DNA of 64,000 nt from the NCBI GenBank assembly GCA_026929865.2, contig CM049417.1:15722501-15786500 (forward strand), written 5' to 3'. The stretch comes from Hyperoplus lanceolatus. Its lineage: Eukaryota > Chordata > Actinopteri > Uranoscopiformes > Ammodytidae. This document shows positions 43,681-56,275 of this stretch, one piece after another (position 1 is the stretch's first letter; each line of letters starts with the position of its first letter). The notes under the pieces are model-generated. The model had not been told where the DNA came from and did no database searches. It saw only the letters and a list, made by a program, of their open reading frames with translations. Both the position numbers and the translations under genes were made by a program.

Positions 43681-45249
43681 TCAACAAGTGCTGACATCAT
43701 CAGTCTCCCTAGCCTGATGATGATGACGTCGCGGTGGGATCAGAGGGGGTTTGCGTGGCGGGTTGAAGAGCCGGGCGCTGTGGCTTAGATTGGCGAGTTG
43801 AGGGGGACGTTGACTGCTGGGGGTACATATGATTTCCTTAAATCCCAGATCAGGAGAGGATGGAGAAAGGGTGGTTGTAGGAGAGAAACGAGGAGAGAGA
43901 GGTCGGCTTGGTGTTGACCTGCGTGGTCCAGGGGAGACGGGGATGGGTGGAGCCCCCTCCTCTCTGCCCTGATATCTCTCCTGGTCTGAGCTGTCATCTG
44001 GGGCCGGCAGTTGTCCTTCGGCGCTGCTGCTACGCTGTGTTATCTTCTTCTCCTGGGCCTTGTCCTTGGCACGAACAGATTGGTGACGTAGGACGTACAT
44101 CACGTTGGATGTGAATAGTTTGACTCCAGCCTTATTTAGACAAAGTCCATCTGTCTTAAAAAGCTGCTTGCGGTTCCAGAAAATGTTAAAATTGTCAATA
44201 AAATGCACTGAGTGGTCAGGGCACACAGTTGAAAGCCATGTGTTCAGTGCTAACAGTCTAGTGAATCGCTCAGGTCCTCTTCTGATTGGTGGCAGAGGAC
44301 CACTGATAAACACCTCAGCATTCAGTGAGCTGACCGTGTTCAGGAGATTCATAAAGTCCTGTTTCAACATTTCAGACTCTTGTTTTACAACATCATTTGA
44401 TCCGATGTGCAGAATGATGTTCTTTACAGTTGTGTGTGCAGCTGCAATTTCCAGGATTCTCTCTTCTAGGTCCGACACCATATCATTTGGAAAGCAGAGT
44501 ACTTTGGTATCAACACTAAACATGCTTTTCATATCTCTAACAGAAAAGTCTCCAACTATCAGGGTTTCAGGCCTGGTCGTTAGCTTGGTTAGCCCGGTTG
44601 TTAGCTCTCTCTGTGGCTCTTGGCTTTCGGGCCTTACCTTGTTGTGTGAAGGCACTATGCTATCTTGGTCATCAGAGGGAAATCCAGGGACTTGCATCAG
44701 TGGAGTAAACCGGTTCGACACTTGCACACTTGTTTGCTGTGGAAGTTTGTTGTTGTTACCTCTCTCCCTTGCAGTAATCCATTGCTGCGGCCTCCGAGGC
44801 GCGGGGGTTGAGGAGGCACCTTGCCTGAGTGATAACGCAGGCCAGCCATCCAGATCAGTCATCTCATGGTGCTTGGCCCTGCCGGTTATCCGTCCTCCCT
44901 TTTCCAATCTCTTTGGACTTCCACCAAGACAATTCCAGGGAGGGTTATCACTAACCTGGACACGGCCCTTTTGTTTCTTCATAGCCTTGTCGGTGCTAGT
45001 TAGCTGTGCGTTAGCTCGATCTTGTCCACTGTTTAAAGTCACTGATAGAGTGGTGTCGTTCCCACATAGTCCATTCACATCAATGTTCATTTCTATTCGA
45101 TTCATTTTTGTTTCCAGTGCTGTAATCCTCTGTAGGAGTGTTTGATAGTCCTCGTTAGATAAGGGAGGCATCTTGCTGCTAATTAGCTTTAGCTGAGCGC
45201 CTCGCTTCCAGTCACCACAGGCTTGTCCTGTTGTTAGGCCCCCCCTCAC
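43681..45249 (-). CDS. LINE ORF1: coiled-coil and SGNH-hydrolase-like protein
   Basis: This ORF1-type protein of a CR1/L2 LINE is 522 codons from the first non-stop position (a GTG). The first ATG, at 45171 (residue 27), is the better start and gives 496 residues. Residues 27-60 (NEDYQTLLQRITALETKMNR) look like a short coiled coil for self-association. Residues about 228-385 form an SGNH/GDSL-like domain: block I LIVGDFSVRDM, block III HIGSND at 281-286 (the Asn of the oxyanion hole is present), and block V TDGLCLNKAG. In active SGNH enzymes block I has GDS and block V D-x-x-H. Here residue 235 is Phe where the nucleophile Ser belongs, and residue 370 is Cys where His belongs, so catalysis is probably lost in this copy. 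The C-terminal third is Pro/Ser/Arg-rich, as expected for a nucleic-acid-binding tail. The frame is intact and stops at TGA. Confidence 0.88.
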   Translation of the reverse strand: MRGGLTTGQACGDWKRGAQLKLISSKMPPLSNEDYQTLLQRITALETKMNRIEMNIDVNGLCGNDTTLSVTLNSGQDRANAQLTSTDKAMKKQKGRVQVSDNPPWNCLGGSPKRLEKGGRITGRAKHHEMTDLDGWPALSLRQGASSTPAPRRPQQWITARERGNNNKLPQQTSVQVSNRFTPLMQVPGFPSDDQDSIVPSHNKVRPESQEPQRELTTGLTKLTTRPETLIVGDFSVRDMKSMFSVDTKVLCFPNDMVSDLEERILEIAAAHTTVKNIILHIGSNDVVKQESEMLKQDFMNLLNTVSSLNAEVFISGPLPPIRRGPERFTRLLALNTWLSTVCPDHSVHFIDNFNIFWNRKQLFKTDGLCLNKAGVKLFTSNVMYVLRHQSVRAKDKAQEKKITQRSSSAEGQLPAPDDSSDQERYQGREEGAPPIPVSPGPRRSTPSRPLSPRFSPTTTLSPSSPDLGFKEIICTPSSQRPPQLANLSHSARLFNPPRKPPLIPPRRHHHQARETDDVSTC

Positions 45250-45260
45250 GTTCTATTGAG

Positions 45261-46135
45261 AAGGTCGTAAAAGTGTCCAAAAATGCCTGTAGTATCTATA
45301 AAAGTAAAAATAAATTACAGTCCCTTTGATTTGTATGTATCCAGGACCTGCTGCTAAATTTATTATCGAGGAAAAATAAGAATGTAAGCAAAAAGTGCAA
45401 GAGGAGGAGAGAGCAAGCAGAAAAGCGTCTGCACAGTAGGAAAGCAGGAAGCAACTTGGTGCAAAAGAAACACATTTTCTACTCGTGGACCAGTGAGTTC
45501 TCGTCCAGGTGTGGTCACTTTGCCAGTGTCACAAATACTGCAGTATTTAGGCTCAGATTTATATGAAATATGTCCATATCGGAAAAACCAACAGGGCACC
45601 ATTTCAGTGTGAGCCAACTTGTAGTGCAACCTGTGTTTCCTAGAAATATTTTTTTTGAAGGTAATAGTTTTTTTTCCCCAAAATACAACACCTTTGGAAG
45701 AAAATATATATTTGGGGAACTTCCTTCACGTTTTTCGGAGCGCAGCACGTTGACACCATACTAGACAGGGGTTGGCACCATGAGTCGTGTATTTGGTTAC
45801 GTTAAAGTAACAACACATCGGCACACATTTGGTTGAATGATAATAAAATAAACTTGTATTGCCTTGTTTTTTCAAGTAACATTTCACTGTTTCAGTTTCT
45901 CTTTCTCTAACCTGAATCAATGATGTAAAGAGGGAGTGCAATGAAGGAGGAAGAGGCATAGGTACAATGAGAAGGGAGGGAGGACTACAAGGTGTAATAG
46001 GAAGGAGGGAGGGCAGAGGAAAGGGAAGGAGATGGGCAAGAGACGCAGGAACAAGAGAGGGAAGCAGTCGTACAACAAAGCAGGAAGTAAGGGAGAAAGA
46101 GATAAACTGCGAGAAAAAAAACATTTGTGGAGGGA
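45261..46135. other. Possible LINE 5' UTR, then intronic sequence
   Basis: The segment next to ORF1 (to about 45500) may be LINE 5' UTR, but I found no boundary. The rest shows nothing recognisable apart from purine-rich runs after 45930. Confidence 0.4.
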
Positions 46136-46136
46136 T

Positions 46137-46179
<43 letters not shown>
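46136..46179. repeat. (GA)n microsatellite
   Basis: About 21 units with one GGAG interruption. Confidence 0.95.
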
Positions 46180-47617
46180 TCAATCACCATTGGTCCTGCT
46201 GTTGCAACATTGAAAAGAGCCAATGGCCAGGAACCAAACTTTCCACCCACACACTTTTTCTTCTTCCCTCTTCATCACAACATCTTTCTTTTTACTTGAA
46301 AACCTCTCTCTCTCTCTCTCTCTATCCTCCAGTCTGTTTATCGTCCCCCCCCCTTTCCTGGCTCTTTGATGACACCTTACATCTTTTAGCCTTCTTAACG
46401 CCATACTATATTTTCCTCCTCTTTCTGGTTAAGTGCTGACCTATACACAGATAAATAGGAATATTCCCTTTAGAGCCATTAGAGGCACACACAAGCCAAT
46501 TTCTTGTCTAGAAAAGCTCGCTAGATGACACTTAAAGTATATTATGCCATAACTCACGGCGACGTACAAGTGGAGGAAATAAAAGTCATTTGTGAAAATG
46601 GGAGGGAAATTCCCCAAAAGACACAAATTGGCCCAATTCTCCAAAGTTTTACCACTTTGTCCCAAGTTATATTGTTTGAAAGTGTGGATCTTGCACAAAA
46701 TAAAACTTTAGCAACTCTATGCCATGTTGAAGAAGTAGGATTTCAGTCTGATTTGGGGTCAGCTATTACAGTACATGTCTGTAATTAATGGCAAACCGTA
46801 AGTGGACACACAAGATGATATTGTACATGTCTAAGTTTGGTCATCTTTTGTTTAACCTGCCTTTGAAAGCACTTAGTCGTTGTATGATCGCACATCAAAA
46901 TGGAAAAAAAAACTAAATTGTGCCCAGGAAGTGAACTGATGAAAAGGAATAAAAGTCTACACAAGTTACACATGCCAAAACACAAAAGGTGACTACAAAA
47001 TATAAAAATGTATCCATCCCCTCCAGAACAACATAAGCCTTGTCTTCACTATAGGGCACCATGTATTTTCTGTGCCTTCCCAAGCAGGTAAAGGTTGGTG
47101 GACCAGGGACTTGGTTGTTGACCTTGTTATAAGTCCAATATTCTCTACCCATCAATTCATCCAGAATTCTTCCGTACATGGGCTTACAAAAAATGCCATT
47201 TTGGTGCACTTGCTGAAAGGAATGATAACAGCATTTGTTTTCCTTACTCAAAAAGCACCATTAAACTGTATTCCTTCTCTGATTGTAGCGATGGTATCAA
47301 AATGAGCAATATGCTGATGTCACCAGGTCCTTGTACTATTTGTGTAACAAAATGCAATGTTAACTTAATCTAAGTGCACTTATACCTGCAGGTTAAAATA
47401 CATTTAGTGTTCTTGTTATATATCTGTCCACAGGGAGCTGAGAGGTCATTGGGTCAAGTGCATAACAGTCCACAGAGCTGGCAGAGAGGGAACCAAGGAC
47501 AGTGGTTCTCTTGAAACAATGCCACCTTGAACTAGATATTAGGTAATTGCTAAAAAGGTTTGGCTTAGGCCAGTGCATACAAGTATACTGGAAGTAAGAA
47601 TTGCACACACACACACA
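46180..47617. other. Intronic sequence, nothing recognised
   Basis: (CT)n of about 20 bp lies at 46303-46323. No gene was recognised. Confidence 0.5.
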
Positions 47618-47877
47618 GGTCGTGACAAATAAATGGGTCATGGCAATTGCTGCTGTCTTTCTCTTTTCTCAATTGTCTCCCGGGAGAACACAAAGTAATA
47701 TGCATGTGAAAGTGACACACCAGATGCATTTGAAGACGCTCCATCTATGTGGGTCCATGTATAAATTCATTGTGTGGTCATAGGCAATGCATGCATAAGT
47801 GTGTACGCCTTGTGTGCTTGACAGCCTGTATGTGTACATATCCACCTGAGAATACCTATTGGCCCATTGCACATCTG
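47618..47877 (+). repeat. Duplicated block A, copy 1
   Basis: 260 bp starting GGTCGTGACAAATAAATGGG and ending ACACATCTG-like. It recurs at 48211-48475 with an offset of 593 bp, a few substitutions and one 5 bp insertion. Both copies are directly preceded by (CA)n. Confidence 0.95.
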
Positions 47878-47920
47878 CTACAACACACATGATCACACAC
47901 ACACACACACACACAGTCTC

Positions 47921-47923
<3 letters not shown>
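47862..47923 (+). repeat. Inverted block B, copy 1
   Basis: GCCCATTGCACATCTGCTAC, a (CA)n spacer, then AGTCTCTAC. The same two flanks occur in reverse order and opposite orientation at 48498-48655. It overlaps the end of block A. Confidence 0.8.
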
Positions 47924-47978
<55 letters not shown>

Positions 47979-47992
47979 GTGCGTGTGTGTTC
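47894..47992. repeat. (CA)n and (TG)n microsatellites back to back
   Basis: (CA)n runs to 47914, AGTCTCTAC intervenes, then (TG)n from 47924 to about 47992 with two GC interruptions. The two runs form an imperfect inverted pair. Confidence 0.95.
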
Positions 47993-48153
47993 TCGGCTGA
48001 CTCTCTGACGGAGATGGATGAGGCAGAGTCTGCCCTGCGAGGGACTTGCGTGCTTTTGCGACAGTGACCTCTGATCGTGGCGAGGGCCCACAGCTGCGGA
48101 CACGCTCGCCCACTGCGCATTAGTTAATGACCAATTGCTGTCCCCTTGTAAAC
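47993..48153. other. GC-richer unique spacer inside the duplicated region
   Basis: 160 bp without a repeat match (GACGGAGATGGATGAGGCAG near 48008). An exon was considered, but no splice pair or protein family was recognised. Confidence 0.35.
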
Positions 48154-48157
48154 ACGC

Positions 48158-48210
<53 letters not shown>
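48154..48210. repeat. (CA)n microsatellite
   Basis: Begins with CACGCACACG and continues as perfect (CA)n up to block A copy 2. Confidence 0.96.
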
Positions 48211-48213
<3 letters not shown>

Positions 48214-48475
48214 CGTGACAAATAAATGGGTCATGGCACTTGCTGCTGTCTTTCTCTTTTCTCAATTGTCTCCCGGGAGAACACAAAGTAATATGCATGT
48301 GAAAGTGACACACCAGATGCATTTGAAGACGCTCCATCTATGTGGGTCCATGTGTAAGTTCATTGTGTGGTCATGGGCAATGCATGCATTGCATAAGTGT
48401 GTACGCCTTGTGTGCTTGACAGCCTGTATGTGTACATATCCACCTGAGAATACCTATTGGACCATTACACATCTG
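48211..48475 (+). repeat. Duplicated block A, copy 2
   Basis: 265 bp copy of 47618-47877. The 5 bp length difference is at the ATGCATGCATTGCATAAG position. Confidence 0.95.
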
Positions 48476-48497
48476 TAGGTGGGTTTCTCATACTAAA

Positions 48498-48655
<158 letters not shown>

Positions 48656-50107
48656 TGGAGGGAAGGGTGAATCGACAATGACTTGATGAATTTAAAACCA
48701 CCCAGAAGGACTAGCCGCTCAATTCTTTACCTGGATGGCATCCAGAGTCGCTGATAGAAAGAGGACAAATCAATTTGCCATCACTTTATTATCAGACACT
48801 CTTCACTGCTCTATACGTGTGGAGGTTTTCAACATGAGGATATCATTGGATGAAATAAATTGCGAAATCTGTGTGTGTTAGCTAACAGTCAGGCTAACAG
48901 AATTATACTGTAAGTGCTGTGTCATTCATACCTGTTTTCAACCATTTGTTTCTTCTTTGTTATATTATATATACAACTACACAGTATGTGTTTGCTTAAG
49001 GGTATGTTGGCCACCTTTTTCAATTATTGTCCAAAATAATAACTTTTGCCATAATTGTGTGTCATAATTACCATGAACAGACAAAATGTAAGTTGATTTG
49101 ACTTATTCCAATGTTCGCCCTCCTATTGTGTGTCACTACCGGCTGTGGGTTTTCCAATGTGTATTACTCCGCTGCAGAAAATAGTCCCCAACAAATTCAC
49201 CAATTACTTCTAATGAGAGTGATTTTAAAGCTACAGGGCCTGGCATTTTTAGATCAATAAAAAAAAATGCATTTGTGACCTGTTGAAAAAGATGAAGGTG
49301 TCCGGTAAGAACTGGGTCTAATAACATCTGTGTCACAGACTGTAACGTTGTTTTTCATTGGGAGGCTTGTCAGCGTGTAGAAATGAACAGCTGGTGAATC
49401 CTGGTGCTACATGCTGCACATAGGATGAGAGACAACGAGGGAGAGGGAGGGAGACTTTGAGAAACTACGCGTGTCGGAGAGGAAAAAGAGATAGGACACC
49501 TAAACGTCTCCCGGCCTAATTGCTTCTCTCTTTTCTCCCGCACTGTTCCCTCCTCTCATTCGTCTCCAAACGTACGGAGTGAACACCTCTCTCCTCCTTT
49601 CTCATCTCCTCTTGTCTTCTTCTTCCTCTGGCACTGTGCTGAGCCAGCACTGCTGCCTCCTTCATCTCTCTCTCTCTTTCTCTCATGCTCTCTCTCTCCC
49701 TCTCACTCTCCCTCTCTCACTCTCTCTCCTTCCCTCCCTCCCTCTCCCTCCTTCCTTCTTTCCCGCCCTCTCCCTCTCATGCTCTCTCGCTTGCTCTCTC
49801 TCTCTCTCTCTTGCTCGATCCCCCTCTCTCTCCAAGCCACAGCAGTGGGACATGGAGCACAATGCTAATCAGACTCTCGACATGGGCTGCATACATTCTT
49901 ATATCCCCCCACCATTCATTCGCTGTCACTCGACAGAAAAAAAAATGTCTTAACGAGTGTCAGGAGTGAGAGGAAAAGGAGAGAAACAAACTTTCCCCCG
50001 CCTTTTATCTGCATGACATTTCCCACCTCCTCTCCCTCCATCCCTCCCTCTCTTCCAGCCCGTTGTCATGTCGATGACAGCTCCCAAATCACCAACCATG
50101 GAACTTT
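48656..50107. other. Intronic sequence with a CT-rich tract
   Basis: An imperfect CT-rich tract lies at 49665-49832. No gene was recognised. Confidence 0.5.
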
Positions 50108-50216
50108 GGCCGAGTTTCCACCGAGCGGTGCAGCTGGGGTCAGTGCAGCTTGTCATTCTTTTTTTTGTGTTTCCACTGTCAAAAAGTTGGGAGGGGTACC
50201 AAAATAAGTGAACCAT
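50108..50216. mobile_element. Fragment of the GTTTCCACTG-type element
   Basis: GAGTTTCCACCGAGCGGTGC and GTGTTTCCACTGTCAAAAAG resemble the two inner ends of the element at 19352-19835. Much of the interior is missing. Confidence 0.45.
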
Positions 50217-51239
50217 GCCAATACAATTTTTGAAGTTAGTCCTCGTCTAGCCTGGTTCCGGACTACTGAATAACCAACCACATAATCGATTTGTTCAACA
50301 ATTCAAGTACTCTCTGTATGTTGTTGTGCCAATTGACAGCAATGGCAAGAAAAAAATCATTCTAACTGTCCTCAATCGGCAGGCATATTTTTTCAATCCT
50401 TGTCAGGAACAATAAGTTAACTGCTCCTACCTACCACTAAACCAGATTCTGTGATTTTTTCCATCGGACCATTTATTATTAGAAGTGAGAAGAAATACTA
50501 CAAGAAATGAGGGGAGACTGAGATTTAGAATGACATGCAACAATGACAGTGTTCCTCTGTCTTAATGCAGCTGTCTCCTTGATACAATAAAGTCATTTTT
50601 GACTTCAGCACCTGCAGTTAAGTCACGGATCCCCCCTCCCCTACTCCCCCTCTCTTTGCAGCTTGGAGTTTCATAGAACAATTTCCATATCAAAGAGCTG
50701 ATTGCCACACCAATGTTTTTTTTTACACTTGGCTGAGAAGAGTATCTAATTGGCAATCAATCTAATATGAACCACGCTTGGAGTAATGTTTGCGAATAAA
50801 TTACTTTTGGTGTGAACAGCTCTCTCCCTGATTTTGTTACATGGAGTCCCACACTTTCTCTCAGCTCAGTGTCAGTGTTCTGAAGCTAAATGGATTTCAC
50901 AGAGATGTTTCAAAGCATTGGATGAGATGGCCAGAGTGCCAATTCAGTGTGATTTACACTTTCTGAGGATATCATCTTTGATGTGAATAACCCCAGCCCA
51001 TAAAAATTGTAGAACAAAGACACTACAGTATTTAAATCTCCAGAACTTGCATGAGAAACTTCATCTTTTACGGTTTTCCAGTGAAAGTTGTCAGCTAATC
51101 CATGGGTACATTGCAAACACAAATTGCTTATGGTGAATTAAAAAGGTGCTACGAGGAACTTTTAAATATTTCTGAAACAGTCTAATTTTTCCTCTGATGA
51201 TCATAAATTACATGCAACAGCAAATCAGTGCGAAGCTCG
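50217..51239. other. Intronic sequence, partly unique-looking
   Basis: No gene was recognised. 50660-50830 is AT-rich, free of simple repeats and contains TAATTGGCAATCAA; see the finding on candidate conserved elements. Confidence 0.45.
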
Positions 51240-51290
51240 GGGCGCCCTCAGCTCAGTTGGTAGGGCATCCCCCCACCGTCCCTCAAAGCC
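51240..51290 (+). mobile_element. Fragment of SINE family B head
   Basis: GGGGCGCCCTCAGCTCAGTTGGTAGGGC-type head (A box) on the plus strand, without the B box, body or tail. The head matches those at 6596-6776 and 20932-21122. Confidence 0.65.
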
Positions 51291-51623
51291 CCCAAGTTAT
51301 GGGAACTGTAGTTTATGGCAAATGTATTCATTAAAGGTTAATAACCTACGCAAATAAAACAAAACCCCTTTGACTATACGTATTGACTGCTTGCTTGATT
51401 AATGCAGCAGTAATTGTAAATCCAATTTCAAAAGACAAAAACACTTTAGCCGAAACATGATTGGCTCCAAAGGGCTTGAATGCAAAGCGGCCATGCAGCA
51501 AATGCTTTCTATTTGATGACATTAAAAGGAGTCACCCCGGCGGGGCCTGAGAATTTTCGTCCCCGATGATCGCGACCTGCAAGTCAGTGTTCTCACCAAC
51601 AAAGACATAGGACAAACAGGACA

Positions 51624-51625
<2 letters not shown>
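51291..51625. other. Intronic sequence, nothing recognised
   Basis: No gene or repeat family was recognised. Confidence 0.5.

Positions 51626-51709
<84 letters not shown>
51626..51709. repeat. (TG)n microsatellite
   Basis: About 41 units, followed by GAGTGTGTGTATGTGAGAGA. Confidence 0.97.
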
Positions 51710-51711
<2 letters not shown>

Positions 51712-52671
51712 AGTGTGTGTATGTGAGAGAGAAAGAGAGGAGAGTTTGTCCTGCAGCGGTTTTGTTGCATCTTGTCACAAGATTCTGTAAGATTCTGACA
51801 CCACTAATTAGGCTCTCAGCGACAGACAGGCCGCACATCCGGAGACGATTCTCACACACACACACACACACACAATGCCTGACACCGGGGGTACCACATC
51901 ATCAAGACAGGAAACACCCTGGGTGCCTAAGGAGCACCATGGGGCCTGGCGTGCTGTGCGTCACCACGGGCCAGTCTGCTGCAACGTTATTGTGTTTTCT
52001 CCCAAATCCCTCAGCCTCTCTCTATCCCTCCCTCTCTCTCTTTCCCTTTATCTCCAATCTGTGTGTCTCTCACTGTGTAATCATATCCTTTACACCATAG
52101 GCTCCCAATCTAATCTCATGCATCGGTACGCTTTAATTAAACTGATTTGCAGTGACTCTCTCTTGCAGTCTGTCCTCAATTCATCCATGGCCTCATACTA
52201 AAAACACACATACGCACGCTGACACACACACACGCTCACACACACACACGCAGTATATCCTCATTCCTCTGTGTTCTCGTTGGCAGCCCTGCATGCATAG
52301 GCTACAACCCAAATGCCACGCGGCCTCACAAAACATTTTTCTCCTAATTATTTGCCGATCTCGTCAGAAGCAGCTGTTCCGCGTCCAGCACACAATAGCC
52401 ATTTGATTGGCGACAGTGACACCACGCGACAACTGCTACAACTCTACAATAAACCAACCAAGCCAAATCCACAAAACAATGTCCCAACAAGACACCTCCG
52501 GGCTGGGCAGGGGAGGAGGAGGGGGAAGGAAGAGGAAGAGTCCAATTGTTCCCGTGGTTCATTTGTCGGCTGAAATTGAACCGAGCTGCTGCGAGATGGG
52601 GTTATCCTAGCAGAGCATTTTTTTATTTCCTCTCTCTCAAAGCTGCTGCAGCTAATCACAGCAAACAAGGA
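51710..52671. other. Intronic sequence with short CA/CT runs
   Basis: (CA)n of about 20 bp lies at 51853-51873 and interrupted (CA)n at 52202-52250. No gene was recognised. Confidence 0.5.
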
Positions 52672-53472
<801 letters not shown>

Positions 53473-54142
53473 CCGTGGTGTAAAAAGTACATGAAAACAA
53501 TAATTGAGTAAGAGTAGAGATACCATATTAGAGAAATTGACACTGTTACAAGTTACACCAGTTACAAAACAGTTTGAGGAAAAAGTACAAAAGGATCTGA
53601 TTTTGAGGAGTATGTAATGTATTGGGAGTATGTAATGTAGGCCTATGTTAAACGATGCAGAAGTATACCAAAATATCAAACCGCAAAAAATACTCAAGTA
53701 TGGTACAAGTGAAAGTACTCAAGTGAGAATTCTAAGAAAAAAATCTTAAAAAGCAAATAAAAGGATAAAACAATTCAAAGGAAAAGCAGCAAACCCTCAA
53801 ATTTGAGAAGCTGGGACCATGACATTGTTTTGCATATGTGCATTATAAATTAATATTATCAAAATAGTCAATAGCCAATCATTTTCTATCGATCAATTAT
53901 CGATCAATCTAGTAATGTGCTTGTATGCCTACTATCTGTTGGGTACTCTCCAAAATATAATATAAAACTTTATTGCAGACACAGGTCCATATAACACATC
54001 ATACAGTATAACGTATCCTTGCCAAACCAAAAGTCTTAATTGGTAGTCAGTCACTATAGTTATGAAAGTGAAAAGATTCAAGTAAAGTGCCTTAAATTTG
54101 TACTGTACTTAAGTAAATGTACTTAGTTACATTACACCTCTG
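53473..54142. mobile_element. Tol2-like (hAT) non-autonomous element
   Basis: The right end in reverse reads CAGAGGTGTAATGTAACTAA and continues with GTACATTTACTTAAGTAC. The left end reads CCGTGGTGTAAAAAGTAC. The AGTAC/ACTTGAGTA-rich sub-terminal sequence (ACTCAAGTA, AAAGTACTC) matches the style of Tol2-group hAT ends. It is 670 bp and non-coding. The left end is degenerate and no 8 bp duplication remains (AGACTTGG versus CCTGTTTT). Confidence 0.7.
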
Positions 54143-56275
54143 CCTGTTTTTATTTTTTGTGGGGGATTTACTTAGGGGCTTAGGTGCAGAACAAGATTTA
54201 GCCAAGTGGGGAAATATAATTCTGTCTCGGGGATGTCACTTTACATACATGTCGTGCTGAAAAGACCCCCCACACACACACGCGATAACAAAATAAAAAC
54301 CATTCAAGCATGTACACATTTCATTGCTTCTGTGATGAAGTGAAGTCTCATAATAATAAAAGAGTTTAAAAAGGTTAAAAAGAGTCAATCCAAATCCTTT
54401 TTGTGAAATGGTACTGTACGTATTTGCCCTCAGAAGTTGTTTTACTGGTGTGATTCGTGTTGCACATTCACAACCAACTGTATTTTTCTAGTGTATCCTA
54501 TCAGTAATGAGAACATTTCCATTAAGTGTAAGTAGGTGCTATTTAGTGTAGGTTAAGCATATAGCAGTTAATGCTGCACTAATCACTGACACTAATGAGT
54601 GGCTACCATGTCGGGCTTAGCATGCTTATAATGTGACGTCCATTGGAAATTGTATTCTCTTGCCGCTCACCTGCCAAGGAGAGGTTAGGGTCAGATACAG
54701 ACATCTTTTTGAAGGACACTTGAGAAGAGCAGATGCTTCCCTAACAGGGTGGCTTAACCGGAGCTTACTTAACATCATCTTCTAAAATCCTCAAGTGCCA
54801 GTGATCCTATTGGGACCGACTCAACTGCTGTTTAAGGAGGAGTGTATGTAAAGGGTCTGGCAACCGCCCTCACAGGTCCACACCAACATGTAAAAGCCAT
54901 AATGACTATATCGTCAGGTAGATCATTACTGTCATGCAACAGGGGAGGCAAAACAGGACTAATTGGTTCCTTCTGAGGTCCTTGGAGATTTACGTAAATG
55001 ATGGTTTCTTGGGGAGGAGGCAGGTTTTCAATAAGTTGCTTCCCCGCGATGCTTAGCTCTCTCTTGCTTTTTTTCTCTCTTCGCTTTAATTGGAAGCTAG
55101 CGGGGGGGGGCGGTTATGGTGGAGGGGAATCCTCAGCCATTTTGTCGATCTAATTGCCGAGGGTGTGGGAGTAGGTTTTGTAATTACTGTTAAGTCAAAG
55201 CCTATTTAGGCTGCAAGAGGATTGAGAGCAGAGAGGCAGAGGAACGTTGAAATGGAAAGGATATTAAACGATTACATTTAAAGGAGGCATAAAAAGGCTT
55301 TACGGTTTATATCACCCAGCAAACATCTGGTAGGCCACCAAGGTAAAGTTAAGACCTCGATGTACACGGAAGGGCTTATACTGTAATAACAAGGTAGGTA
55401 AATACAAATTATGGTGTAGGTACTTAAGTTAAAGTTATAAGGGGACTAGTATGAAAAATTGCTCTACTGCTCTGCTTGAGCGCATGCAGCAGGTACTAGC
55501 CAACATGCTTGTACAGCAAACACTCAGTGACAGGCATGGCTACTTTTGCTAAACCAAATTAGGAGAGCCGTGATTTCCTTTAATTGCCACTTCATGCACC
55601 AATAAGAACTCAAATTGTATTGGAGGGAAGAAGAAACCTGTCTTGAGCGTTAATTCTTTCTCCGGGAAAAACCTAGCATAACAGTTGCTAATTTAATGTG
55701 TTCCTTTTTGGCAATATCACAGTCAGCCGTGGTTGAGCAATTGTCTCTTATTCATACGACCATTATTCAACTATCCTGACATATGAATACATACGAGAGA
55801 CATTTAGTGAAGGTTGCCAAGATATATTTTGCATTATCAATTTATATTTACTCATTGGACTGTGTCTGGCACATGGACTCTGGCAGGGTTTCGGCAGGCG
55901 ATGAAAAGTACTTGTGCTCTTCGGAGCGATTACAATGCCACAGCGAATAGCCGGGTGTGGATGTTTAAATTCAGACAAACATTGTGTGAGTCCACAAAGT
56001 CATTGTCAGTGGACACCCTCCAGGCTGTACATCATGTTGACATTGCAGATTACAGTATGGGCGCTGCAGTTTCAGCCTTTCCACGGAGCAGTCGCTTGAG
56101 TGTCCAAGGCAATAAGTAAAACCCGGGAGTTTTCTTAAATTAAATGCCATTCCCCTTTTAAATCACCACCCTCCAACAAACAAAAGCATCAGGTCACTGT
56201 TCAATTCCATTTCTCAGCAAGTTTAGAGGTCTTAAGTGGCCGCTCCTGAACAACATTCCGGGCGTTTTAGTCCAC
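54143..56275. other. Intronic sequence, partly unique-looking
   Basis: No gene was recognised. 55015-55310 is free of repeats apart from a G run at 55100-55109; see the finding on candidate conserved elements. Confidence 0.45.

Larger units (their letters stand above)
40503..45260 (-). mobile_element. Near-complete CR1/L2-type LINE (4.7 kb)
   Basis: A non-LTR retrotransposon lying antisense to the plus strand, and so in the same orientation as the FHF gene. In its own order it has ORF1 (coiled coil and SGNH esterase-like domain, 45249-43681), a single stop codon, ORF2 with an AP-type endonuclease and reverse transcriptase (43680-40701), a short 3' UTR, and a tail of about four CTTGC/TTGCC units at 40503-40522 instead of poly-A. 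Short 3' tandem repeats and an esterase-bearing ORF1 are features of the CR1/L2 group. The 5' limit is uncertain: the UTR may extend past 45260, and no target duplication was identified. One frameshift breaks ORF2. Confidence 0.9.

Noticed and set aside
44105-45145. A 346-codon open frame on the plus strand
   Set aside because: It is the mirror image of LINE ORF1, which has recognisable SGNH motifs on the minus strand. The plus reading has no domain.
47980-48150. GC-richer block between repeats, considered as a coding exon
   Set aside because: No convincing splice pair and no recognisable protein family. It is kept only as a unique spacer.
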